A stretch of DNA of 22,306 bases from contig NZ_JARVGN010000002.1 of NCBI RefSeq assembly GCF_029762515.1, positions 1-22,306 of the forward strand. The letters are read 5' to 3'. This stretch comes from Methanocalculus sp. (GTDB lineage Archaea > Halobacteriota > Methanomicrobia > Methanomicrobiales > Methanocorpusculaceae). Position numbers and translations under genes: made by a program. Below, in pieces: positions 1 to 6,839 of the stretch. Position 1 is the first letter of the stretch. The number at the start of each line of letters is the position of its first letter. The notes below the pieces were generated by a model, which was given only the letters and a program-made list of their open reading frames with translations, did no database searches and was not told where the DNA came from.

Positions 1-628
1 CGATGCAGCCATCCTCATGGAGGATCAGGGGGTTGATATCAAATTCGGTGAATCCGGGGTGATCGAGGAAGAGATCAGCTGCTGCGGCAATCGCATTAAC
101 AAGCGCCTCCTCGTCGCGTGGAGGCTCATCACGGAATCCCCGTATCAGCTGATACCCTTTGATCTCCCGGATCATAGACCTGATCTCCTCTTTATCGAGA
201 GGGAGGATCCTAATCGAAGTATCCCTGAGAAGTTCCACCAGCTTTCCGCCGAGCCCGAAGGTGATCGTCTTTCCAAATGCCGGATCGTTTGCTCCTCCAA
301 TCAGGATCTCGAGTCCCGGTGCCGCTTCCTCCTCGATCCGGACACCAATTATCCCGGCATCAGGCCGGAGATTCCCTGCCCTTTCGATCAGCCTGGCATA
401 TCCCTCTCTGAGTTCCCTTTCATCCTTGATTCCGAGTATGACACCACCAACATCGCTCTTATGGAGGATATCCGGGGACTCGATCTTCAGTACAACCGGA
501 TACCCGATCCTTTGGGCGATAGAAGACGCTTCGTCTTCGTCTCTCGCCAGCCCGTCCCGTGGCACCGGTATGCCGTATTTGGAGAGGATAGAATACGCAT
601 CCTGCCCGGATATATGCCTCACTGTCAT
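1..628 (-). CDS. Acyl/acetyl-CoA synthetase (ADP-forming), ATP-grasp beta subunit or domain, 3' end cut by window
   Basis: The minus-strand reading frame opens at ATG 628 and stays open to base 1, giving about 209 residues without a stop, so the C-terminus is missing. The protein begins with the helical start typical of the ATP-grasp_5 domain of NDP-forming acyl-CoA synthetases, then shows GYPVVLKIESPDILHKSDVG at about residues 50-70, then FGLGGKLVELLRD and, near the edge, FDINPLILH. These are family hallmarks: the lid and Mg/ATP-binding region and the conserved F-D-INP segment. Such enzymes convert acyl-CoA, ADP and Pi to acid, CoA and ATP in the cytoplasm. Whether the CoA-binding alpha part is fused or separate cannot be told, because archaeal versions occur both ways. 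A GGAG lies 8 nt before the ATG and a TATA-like element about 30 nt before it. The substrate is not deducible. Confidence 0.88.
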   Translation of the reverse strand, partial: MTVRHISGQDAYSILSKYGIPVPRDGLARDEDEASSIAQRIGYPVVLKIESPDILHKSDVGGVILGIKDERELREGYARLIERAGNLRPDAGIIGVRIEEEAAPGLEILIGGANDPAFGKTITFGLGGKLVELLRDTSIRILPLDKEEIRSMIREIKGYQLIRGFRDEPPRDEEALVNAIAAAADLFLDHPGFTEFDINPLILHEDGCI

Positions 629-652
629 AGCTACTCCGGAATAGGTCGGCAA

Positions 653-663
653 GGCTTTATACC
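653..663. promoter_or_regulatory. TATA-like element shared by two divergent genes
   Basis: GGCTTTATACC reads as GGTATAAAGCC on the minus strand. Its centre (659) is about 30 nt from both start codons (minus ATG at 628, plus ATG at 689), so one A/T-rich element could serve both directions. No other A/T-rich element lies in the 60-nt gap. The assignment is from sequence alone. Confidence 0.5.
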
Positions 664-688
664 TTATCCCGGAGATGGCAGAATACGA

Positions 689-1849
689 ATGTTTGTGGTG
701 CTTGAGATCCTGATCCTTCTTCTTGTTGCAAAAGGTGCAGGAGAACTTGTTGAGCGGGCCGGATATCCCGCACTCGTCGGTGAGATCACAGCAGGTCTGA
801 TCCTTGGCCCCTCGCTTCTTGGGATCATCGAGCCAAACGAGGTGATCGGAGCCTTATCTGATCTCGGGCTGATCGTCCTCCTCTTCCTCTCTGGTATTGA
901 GACCGATCTCAAGAATCTCGCTTCAGCAGAAAAAGCAGGGACATTAACAGCTCTTTTTGGTGTCGCTATCCCGTTCGCTTCAGGTTTCGGCCTCGGGTAC
1001 CTCACCGGGATGGATATAATCACCTCTGTCTTCCTAGGGATCGCGCTTGCCATCACCTCAATCGGTATATCGGTTCGTACACTTGTTGATGAACATGCCC
1101 TCTCTTCACCGATTGGAAGCATCATCATTACAAGCGCCGTCATTGATGATCTGATTGGCATTCTCCTGCTTGCAACGCTCTCAGCCTTTGCCCTTGGCGG
1201 TGGTCTTGCCTCTGTTGCCGGCACTGCCATTCTGGCTCTCATCTTCCTCACCTTCATGGTGACCGGAGGCCGTCGTATCCTCGGGAGGTTATATGCAAAG
1301 GTGCGGCGGTATGCGTCTCATGAGACTGCGTATTCGGCAAGTCTCATCATCGCTTTTTCCTCTGCTGCCGTAAGCCATATTATCGGCCTCCATCTTGCTA
1401 TCGGTGCCTTTTTTGCAGGTCTTGCACTGAGTGATCGGATTCGGCCTGATCGATCGATTGAGGGGAGTCTCTCGGATCTGGGACTTGGGTTTCTTATCAC
1501 CATCTTCTTCGCATCAATCGGCCTTTCACTGACGCTCTCTGCTGAAACATTCCTTGATCCCCTTCTTCTTCCGCTGGTTCTGGTTGCATTCTCAGGAAAG
1601 ATCATCGGCGGCTATATTGGATCCAGGCCATTTCTTCCAGACTCCGTAAGTGCTCTCATCGTCGGTATCGGACTCTGTCCGCGTGGAGAGGTGGCTCTTG
1701 TCGTTGCAACGATTGCGCTCTCTGCCGGAATCATCACCGCGGCTCTCTACACGACGGTGACGGTCATGGTGATAGCGACGGTGTTGATCGCTCCCCTCTT
1801 CTTCAGGATGGGATTCAAAGCTCTCCGGCGATCCGGAGATGCTGTATAA
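689..1849 (+). CDS. Cation/proton antiporter, CPA2 (KefB/NhaS-like) family
   Basis: The encoded protein of 386 aa is almost entirely hydrophobic, with about 11-12 membrane segments, and has the CPA2 signature set. LVGEITAGLILGPSLLG is near residue 30, LFLSGIETDLK near 70, a two-aspartate SAVIDDLIGI in the middle (the expected ion-binding acidic pair), and LCPRGEVALVVATIAL near the end. It should exchange Na+ or K+ for H+ across the cytoplasmic membrane. There is no C-terminal TrkA-N or TrkA-C regulatory domain, so it is the bare transporter form. The frame is open upstream to base 17, but that stretch is antisense to the acyl-CoA synthetase. ATG 689 is chosen because the membrane domain begins there. 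A GGAG lies at 671-674. The 3' end overlaps the convergent CBS gene by 35 nt. Confidence 0.88.
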   Translation: MFVVLEILILLLVAKGAGELVERAGYPALVGEITAGLILGPSLLGIIEPNEVIGALSDLGLIVLLFLSGIETDLKNLASAEKAGTLTALFGVAIPFASGFGLGYLTGMDIITSVFLGIALAITSIGISVRTLVDEHALSSPIGSIIITSAVIDDLIGILLLATLSAFALGGGLASVAGTAILALIFLTFMVTGGRRILGRLYAKVRRYASHETAYSASLIIAFSSAAVSHIIGLHLAIGAFFAGLALSDRIRPDRSIEGSLSDLGLGFLITIFFASIGLSLTLSAETFLDPLLLPLVLVAFSGKIIGGYIGSRPFLPDSVSALIVGIGLCPRGEVALVVATIALSAGIITAALYTTVTVMVIATVLIAPLFFRMGFKALRRSGDAV

Positions 1850-2273
1850 TCCGGCAGATTTCAATCCTTCCCGCAACTCTGTTTTGAGAGTCGACGACAA
1901 TGAGATCATCATGCCGGTTCCGCTGCATCAACTGCATCGCATTCAGGATAGAATCATCTTCATGAATTGTAATATGCTCCCTGCTCATCAGATCCCTTGC
2001 GGTTGCCCCCTCCTTCTTCAGGTGGCAGGTGATGCATCGTGCAGATCCTGATCCCCGTATCCCGACTGTCGGAAGGATGGATCCGATCAGATCAAGGGGT
2101 GTGATGACACCAAGGAACGTTCCCTCCGGTGCAGTTACCGGAATGTCCCCACACCCCTCAACCGAGCCTATTTGGATGAGATCGCGTATTGGAGTATCAG
2201 GTAAAATCGTTCGTGAGATCGGTGTCATGATCGATCGGACTTTATCTGTTCGATCGTCAACTGGTGGTGCCAT
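1815..2273 (-). CDS. Protein with two CBS domains
   Basis: This 152-aa soluble protein consists of a tandem CBS pair (a Bateman module). The first repeat spans about residues 12-70 (starts VRSIMTPIS; ends FLGVITPLDLIGSIL) and the second about 92-150 (starts ARDLMSREHITI; has DDLIVVDSQNRVAGRI). Such stand-alone modules bind adenine nucleotides and act as regulatory subunits or sensors. The linker between repeats carries CITCH at residues 80-84, an unusual Cys pair. The gene lies 51 nt downstream of the PEGA-repeat gene on the same strand, with a poly-T terminator between, and overlaps the antiporter 3' end. Regulation of that antiporter is possible but speculative. No clear promoter was seen. 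Confidence 0.85.
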   Translation of the reverse strand: MAPPVDDRTDKVRSIMTPISRTILPDTPIRDLIQIGSVEGCGDIPVTAPEGTFLGVITPLDLIGSILPTVGIRGSGSARCITCHLKKEGATARDLMSREHITIHEDDSILNAMQLMQRNRHDDLIVVDSQNRVAGRIEICRIIQHLRIAGEL

Positions 2274-2303
2274 CTGTATCAGTCCGGCAGATTGTACCTG
2301 ATT

Positions 2304-2312
2304 GGAAAAAAA
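2304..2312 (-). terminator. Poly-T terminator after PEGA-repeat gene
   Basis: On the minus strand a run of seven T (A-run 2306-2312 on the plus strand) follows the PEGA-repeat stop codon (2325-2327) by about 12 nt. Archaeal RNA polymerase terminates at such T-runs without needing a stable hairpin. Confidence 0.5.
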
Positions 2313-2324
2313 GGTTCGTATTGG

Positions 2325-3641
2325 TTATCTCCGCTTTGCAACAAAGAGGAGAACTCCAAGGAGCCCGACTGCTCCGATAACAGCAAACGGAAGGCTGCCT
2401 GATGGTGTGGGTGCCGGTGGCACGGGTTGCGGGGTGAGTGTTGCAGATACTGGTGTTGTCTGTCCTGCTGTCACTTCAAATGAACTCATCCAGTCACTGT
2501 ATCCTGACATCTTCAGGGTGATTGAGTGGGTCCCCGCAGCGAGATCCGGTACCAGTACCGGAGAATAGCCGCGGAAGAGGTTGTCAACATACACTTCGGC
2601 GCCGGATGGCCCTGACATGACATTTGCCTTGCCGGTTGTTGCCGGAGCGGTCTGTGGTGTCAGTGTTCCGCTGACGTACTTGATCCCGCCGCCGGTGACC
2701 GAGATTGTTGTGGTGTAGTCATAGTACCCGGGCTTTCTCAGCATGAGCGAGTGGGTTCCAGTTGAAACCCCGATGATATCAAAGTAATCGTTTGGATAGG
2801 TGTTTCCCTGGTAGTTACCATCAAGGTAGATCGATGCACCCGAGGGGTACGACTGGACTGAAACCGAGCCGGTGGAAGGGGTGCTTGGCGAGAGTACTAC
2901 ATTCTTGGTTGTTGTCTGGCCGGAATAGATCTGCACTGTTTGTGTGGATTTCTGGTATCCTGAGAGCCTGAGTTCGAGGGTATGAGCCCCGACAACGAGA
3001 TTACCGACAGTCATCGGTGCGTATCCACGGTAGGATCCGTCAACATAGACATCGGCCCCTGACGGGCTTGAGGTGATTGAGAGGTATCCGGTAGTCTGTG
3101 GGGTTGGTGAGAGGCTTGCATAGATATTCGTAGTCTGTCCTGAGTATGCAGTATAGACTGCTGACCAGGCATCATATCCGGGGTATTCCACCTGCACGCG
3201 GTGTGTCGTTCCCGCGGTAACCTGGGCTGTCACCGGAGTTGTTCCGATGTATCGCCCGTCAACCCTGACGGTTGCACCCCGCGGGCTGGAATCAATCGAG
3301 AAGTACCCGTCATAGACCGGCGTCGGTGTTGGTGCGATCGGCTCAAGTGTCACATGGACGTATTCGGTCTGTCCCGCTGAGGGTTGTGGTGCAGAGACCG
3401 TTTTTGCCTTGTACCCGGACTTTGAGACGATGATCGATCCGGGCGGTGTGCCGGTGGTATAGATCTTGATCTCAACCGGAGTTGTTCCTTCATAATGTCC
3501 ATCCAGGTTCACGTCGGCTCCCGAAGGATCCGAGGTGACAGAGATGATCCCGACATCTCCCCCTATCTGGGCGGAGGCAGGAATCGCTGCACACAGCATT
3601 ACAACGAATGCAGCCAGAATAATCGAACGTATCATCAGCAT
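2325..3641 (-). CDS. Exported protein with five PEGA repeats and C-terminal membrane anchor
   Basis: The frame is open to 3740, but ATG 3641 (or 3635, two codons later) directly precedes a signal peptide: MLMIRS, a hydrophobic core, then ASA-Q. The mature protein has five consecutive PEGA-type beta repeats of about 70 residues. Each has a core of the form S-P-x-GA-x-V-x-(V/L)-D followed by (Y/F)-x-G-x-(S/T)-P, and ends in GYxxW/Y and a GQTT-type strand. The fourth repeat has an insertion (GNTYPNDYFDIIG). A proline/threonine-rich linker (residues APTPSG) leads to a C-terminal hydrophobic helix ending AKRR. The protein should sit outside the cell, held by the C-terminal helix. PEGA proteins are common in methanogens and are thought to be surface or adhesion proteins; ligand unknown. 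A TATA-like element lies at 3671-3683. Confidence 0.87.
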   Translation of the reverse strand: MLMIRSIILAAFVVMLCAAIPASAQIGGDVGIISVTSDPSGADVNLDGHYEGTTPVEIKIYTTGTPPGSIIVSKSGYKAKTVSAPQPSAGQTEYVHVTLEPIAPTPTPVYDGYFSIDSSPRGATVRVDGRYIGTTPVTAQVTAGTTHRVQVEYPGYDAWSAVYTAYSGQTTNIYASLSPTPQTTGYLSITSSPSGADVYVDGSYRGYAPMTVGNLVVGAHTLELRLSGYQKSTQTVQIYSGQTTTKNVVLSPSTPSTGSVSVQSYPSGASIYLDGNYQGNTYPNDYFDIIGVSTGTHSLMLRKPGYYDYTTTISVTGGGIKYVSGTLTPQTAPATTGKANVMSGPSGAEVYVDNLFRGYSPVLVPDLAAGTHSITLKMSGYSDWMSSFEVTAGQTTPVSATLTPQPVPPAPTPSGSLPFAVIGAVGLLGVLLFVAKRR

Positions 3642-3670
3642 GGGATATCCCGATATACGAAACGAAATAT

Positions 3671-3683
3671 GTACATATATAAG
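3671..3683 (-). promoter_or_regulatory. TATA box of PEGA-repeat gene
   Basis: On the minus strand CTTATATATGTAC is centred about 36 nt before ATG 3641, giving a predicted short leader of about 10 nt. The same A/T tract also reads as TATATAAG on the plus strand. Confidence 0.5.
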
Positions 3684-3705
3684 TATCGGATCTTTTTCCG
3701 GGATC

Positions 3706-3717
3706 AATTTATAAGAG
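3706..3717 (+). promoter_or_regulatory. TATA box of cheW
   Basis: AATTTATAAGAG on the plus strand lies about 80 nt before the cheW start. A start of transcription some 25 nt later would give a leader of about 50 nt that begins near a 6-bp inverted repeat (3719-3739). Confidence 0.4.
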
Positions 3718-3791
3718 ATGGATGGCGTACATACATCCAATACGGACTATATCTTCCGGTTTTTCCAGATGTTGGGGCAGGTGATTGAAGA

Positions 3792-4271
3792 ATGGATGAA
3801 TATATCGAAATTGTGGAATTTGAGCTTGGAGGGGAGCACTATGCACTCGATATCCAGCTCGTCCGTGAGATCGTCGAGATGAAACCAATCACGGAGATTC
3901 CACGCACCCCCCCTTATATCAAGGGGATTATGAACCTGCGTGGTGAGATCACCACTATTCTCTCATTAAACCACCTCCTCTCCATCGCCGATCAGAGCGA
4001 TGGTGAACGGAAGATAATCGTCCTCATTCCCGATGCCTCACAGGGTTCAAATGTCGGCATGATCGTCGATGATGTCCACTCGGTGATGCATGTTCCGGAA
4101 TCTGATATCGATCTCTCCTGCGAGGGGTACGGTGACAGGGTGGCGGATTATCTTCGTGGCATTATAAAAATACCAAAAGAAGGCTATGAAGAAGAGACAG
4201 AACGCCTCCTCCTCTGGCTTGATATGAAGCGGCTTCTTGACAGCTTCTTCGCAGATGCCCAGCAGGTCTAG
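3792..4271 (+). CDS. cheW: Chemotaxis coupling protein CheW
   Basis: The 159-aa protein is a single CheW domain. It starts IEIVEFELGGEHYALDI, followed by VREIVEMKPITEIPRTPPYI and the diagnostic KGIMNLRGEITTILSL, with VGMIVDDVHSVM later. CheW links membrane chemoreceptors to the kinase CheA in the cytoplasm. No cheA, mcp, cheY or archaellum gene is in the window, so this is an isolated copy; the partner must be elsewhere. It is divergent from the PEGA-repeat gene and converges on the second PEGA gene, the two stop codons overlapping in CTAG. The region just before the ATG (GGTGATTG) offers a partial ribosome binding site. Confidence 0.93.
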   Translation: MDEYIEIVEFELGGEHYALDIQLVREIVEMKPITEIPRTPPYIKGIMNLRGEITTILSLNHLLSIADQSDGERKIIVLIPDASQGSNVGMIVDDVHSVMHVPESDIDLSCEGYGDRVADYLRGIIKIPKEGYEEETERLLLWLDMKRLLDSFFADAQQV

Positions 4272-4996
4272 TGCCTTTTTGCAAACCCAATACAGAGTGC
4301 AGCTCCAATGAGTGCAAGAACCCATCCTGATGCTTCAGGTGTCGCTGGGATGGTTTCTGTAGGCTGGGGTGTCGGTGTCTCGATCTGCCTGAGCGTCCGT
4401 TCGATCGAGGTGGTGTCTCCGTTATAAATCACCACATTCATCCCAAACGGATAGTAGCCATCATGGGAGATGTCAACTGCATATCCTCCGACAGGAAGGG
4501 AGATACCAAGCGGCGTCTCTCCGGCATACTCGCCATCAATCTCAACCCGGGCTCCATATGGCTCAACCGTCACCTGGAGCGATCCCCGCTCTTCTGTTGC
4601 AAAAGATGCGGTGATCCCGCCGGTTCTGAGCGTCACCGGAATGATCTTGTATGACGCATCCCGGAGATTGCGACGGTCCACGGCCCGGTCGACCGCATAC
4701 ACGGTGTAGGTTCCGGCATCAAGACCGGTTCCGGCGGTATTCCATTTGTACTCCCATCTCCCTGACGAGGAGACTTTGGCGGTGGTAAACTGGCCATCGG
4801 CTGCCCTCAGTGAGGGGTTGTGCAGGGTAACTCCCGCGGAGTCAAGGTTTGGCCCGGTCACATAAAGGTAGATGGTTGTGGCTCCGGGGGCAGAACCAGC
4901 GAGCGTGATCGTCTCGCCGATCACCGCTTCAAGGGCGGCTCCGCCTGGTACGAGAAGGCCTGCGATCAGGATTATTGCGAGTAGAATCCGGTTCAT
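4268..4996 (-). CDS. Exported membrane-anchored protein with one PEGA domain
   Basis: ATG 4996 is chosen because it starts a signal peptide (MNRILLAIILIAGLLVPGG, then AALEA); the frame itself is open to 5068. The mature protein has an N-terminal beta domain (about residues 25-145; GETITLAGSAPG, then a W-EYKWNT strand) resembling the Ig-like domains of methanogen surface proteins. This is followed by a single PEGA domain (about 155-215; VTVEPYGARVEIDGEYAGET and PLGISLPVGG), a Thr/Pro linker and a C-terminal hydrophobic helix ending FAKRH. It should face outward. It is downstream of the ygiQ-like gene and overlaps its 3' end by 68 nt, so it may be cotranscribed with it. Function unknown. Confidence 0.82.
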   Translation of the reverse strand: MNRILLAIILIAGLLVPGGAALEAVIGETITLAGSAPGATTIYLYVTGPNLDSAGVTLHNPSLRAADGQFTTAKVSSSGRWEYKWNTAGTGLDAGTYTVYAVDRAVDRRNLRDASYKIIPVTLRTGGITASFATEERGSLQVTVEPYGARVEIDGEYAGETPLGISLPVGGYAVDISHDGYYPFGMNVVIYNGDTTSIERTLRQIETPTPQPTETIPATPEASGWVLALIGAALCIGFAKRH

Positions 4997-6839
4997 ATGA
5001 TGATCTATGATGCTTCCCTGATAATGCAGTTTCCCTTCTCTCAGGAGGAACGAGTGCATCCGTACCATGGCCGATCAGATCTCCCCGGTTAGAGCGGAGC
5101 AGCCCTTCCCTGACGAGCGGGGCATTCTCCGGATCCATGAACCTGAGGAAAGCCCGCTGGATCGTTCTCTCCCTCTCCTTCGGGATATGCACCTTCTTCA
5201 TCGTCTCTGGATCTATTCCTGTATGGTACATGGCCGTTGATCTGGTCATCGGTGTGGGGGTGAAGTCCTGCACCTGCTCGGGAGCAAGCCCGGTTCTTTT
5301 GATGTAGCAGGCCAGATCGATCATATCAGGAATGGTACATCCCGGGTGTGAGCTGATCCAGTAAGGGATCAGGTACTGCCTCTTCTTCTCTTCAGGCTGG
5401 TTCTCCTGAAAGACCCTTCTGAACTCTTCGAAAGCTGATATTCCGGGCTTGTTCATCAGTTCCAGAACATGCGGGCTTATATGCTCGGGTGCAACCTTCA
5501 GCTGGCCTGAGACATGGTGGTGGACAAGCTCCCTGATATACCCGGATCGATCGGCAAGCGCGAGATCGAACCGTACCCCGGAGCCACAGAAGACGTGTTT
5601 TATCCCCGGCATCTCCCGGAGCCGCTTAAGGAGTGATATCAGTGCGCCATGATCGGTTGAGAGGCTTTTGCAGTCCGGTCCGCAGGATCGGTCAGGACAG
5701 CCACCGGCAGTCTTCCAGAGGTTGCAGGAAAGGCCGTACATATTCGCAGACGGCCCTCCGACATCCTGGATCGTGCCCCGGAACGCTTTCATCCTGCTGA
5801 TCCGATCCACCTCATTCGCAATCGAATCCTCGCTCCGGCTTGAGACTATTCTGCCCTGGTGATGGGCAAGTGCACAGAAGGAGCAGTCTCCAAAACAGCC
5901 ACGGTGGCTGATGACCGAGAACCGGACCGGCTCAAGTGCAGGTATCGGCTCCCTGTACAGGGGATGGGCGGCGCGGGCAAACGGATGATCGTAGATGGCA
6001 TCCAGCTCTGCTGTATCGGGGGGCATCGCCGGGGGATTCTGGATCACGACTGTCTTTGGATGTGGCTGGGCCACTGCATGCCCCCGGATCGGGTCCTGTT
6101 CGCGGGCATGGGCGGCAAATGCCTCTGCATACCGGACTGTACTCTCCCTCACCTCTGCATATCCCGGAAGAATCACGAAATCCTTCTGTTCGGAGATCTT
6201 CCATTCGGCAACCGGCATCGTCCAGCAGGTGCCTGGGATATCCCGGATGGATCGGATCGGATCCCCTGTACTCATCCGATCGGCGATCAGCCGCAGTGTC
6301 CGCTCACCCATTCCATAGACGAGCAGGTCCGCAGGGGCATCTGCCAGTATGGACTGCCTGACAGAATCAGACCAGAAATCATAGTGTGCAAACCGCCTGA
6401 GGCTCGCCTCGATCCCTCCGATCACAATCGCGGTGTTCCTGAAGAGTGACCTGAGCTTGTTCGTGTAGACGATCGTTGCTCGATCAGGCCGTTTCAATCT
6501 CCCCCCGGGCGAATAGGAGTCCTTCTGGCGGCGCTTTTTATTCGGGGTAAACGCATTCACCATCGAATCGACATTCCCGGCAGATACGGCAAAGAAGAGG
6601 CGTGGGGTGCCCAGTGCCAGAAAATCCTCGTCACTTTGCCAGTCCGGCTGCGGGATGATCCCGACGGTATATCCGGCAGACCAGAGATTACGGCCGAGGA
6701 TCGCAGCGGCAAACGAGGGATGATCCACATATGCATCGCCTGAGACGATGATGATATCAAAGGAATCGATCCCGAGTTTCTCTTTCTCCCTCCCGCTGAT
6801 GGGGAGGAATCGAGGCTCTTCAACAAGATTGCGGGTCAT
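4929..6839 (-). CDS. YgiQ-family radical SAM protein
   Basis: The 636-aa protein matches the YgiQ/UPF0313 family. An N-terminal cobalamin-binding-like domain (residues 1-180; SGDAYVDHPSF, GIEASLRRFAHYDFW) is followed by the radical SAM core, with the cluster motif CFGDCSFC (Cys 315, 319, 322). A second Cys cluster (GGCPDRSCGPDC) and the late motif VQDFTPTPMT are also typical. These enzymes bind a 4Fe-4S cluster and SAM; no reaction has been settled for the family. The start codon overlaps the kinase stop as ATGA, indicating an operon. After the family's usual end (near LIGHGTDALVPP, about residue 597) there is an extra basic tail of about 39 residues running into the next gene's signal-peptide region. 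Confidence 0.9.
   Translation of the reverse strand: MTRNLVEEPRFLPISGREKEKLGIDSFDIIIVSGDAYVDHPSFAAAILGRNLWSAGYTVGIIPQPDWQSDEDFLALGTPRLFFAVSAGNVDSMVNAFTPNKKRRQKDSYSPGGRLKRPDRATIVYTNKLRSLFRNTAIVIGGIEASLRRFAHYDFWSDSVRQSILADAPADLLVYGMGERTLRLIADRMSTGDPIRSIRDIPGTCWTMPVAEWKISEQKDFVILPGYAEVRESTVRYAEAFAAHAREQDPIRGHAVAQPHPKTVVIQNPPAMPPDTAELDAIYDHPFARAAHPLYREPIPALEPVRFSVISHRGCFGDCSFCALAHHQGRIVSSRSEDSIANEVDRISRMKAFRGTIQDVGGPSANMYGLSCNLWKTAGGCPDRSCGPDCKSLSTDHGALISLLKRLREMPGIKHVFCGSGVRFDLALADRSGYIRELVHHHVSGQLKVAPEHISPHVLELMNKPGISAFEEFRRVFQENQPEEKKRQYLIPYWISSHPGCTIPDMIDLACYIKRTGLAPEQVQDFTPTPMTRSTAMYHTGIDPETMKKVHIPKERERTIQRAFLRFMDPENAPLVREGLLRSNRGDLIGHGTDALVPPERRETALSGKHHRSSYEPDSTRNNPDRRPSRTRRSRP

Noticed and set aside
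159..644. Second plus-strand open frame
   Set aside because: It is Ser/Arg/Pro-rich antisense to the synthetase, with no family motif.
17..688. Plus-strand open frame continuous with the antiporter
   Set aside because: It is antisense to a clear acyl-CoA synthetase gene and lacks antiporter features; the membrane protein begins at 689.
2022..2036. c-type heme binding by the CBS protein
   Set aside because: The protein has no signal peptide and only one CXXCH, so heme attachment is unlikely; kept as a low-interest finding for metal or redox use.
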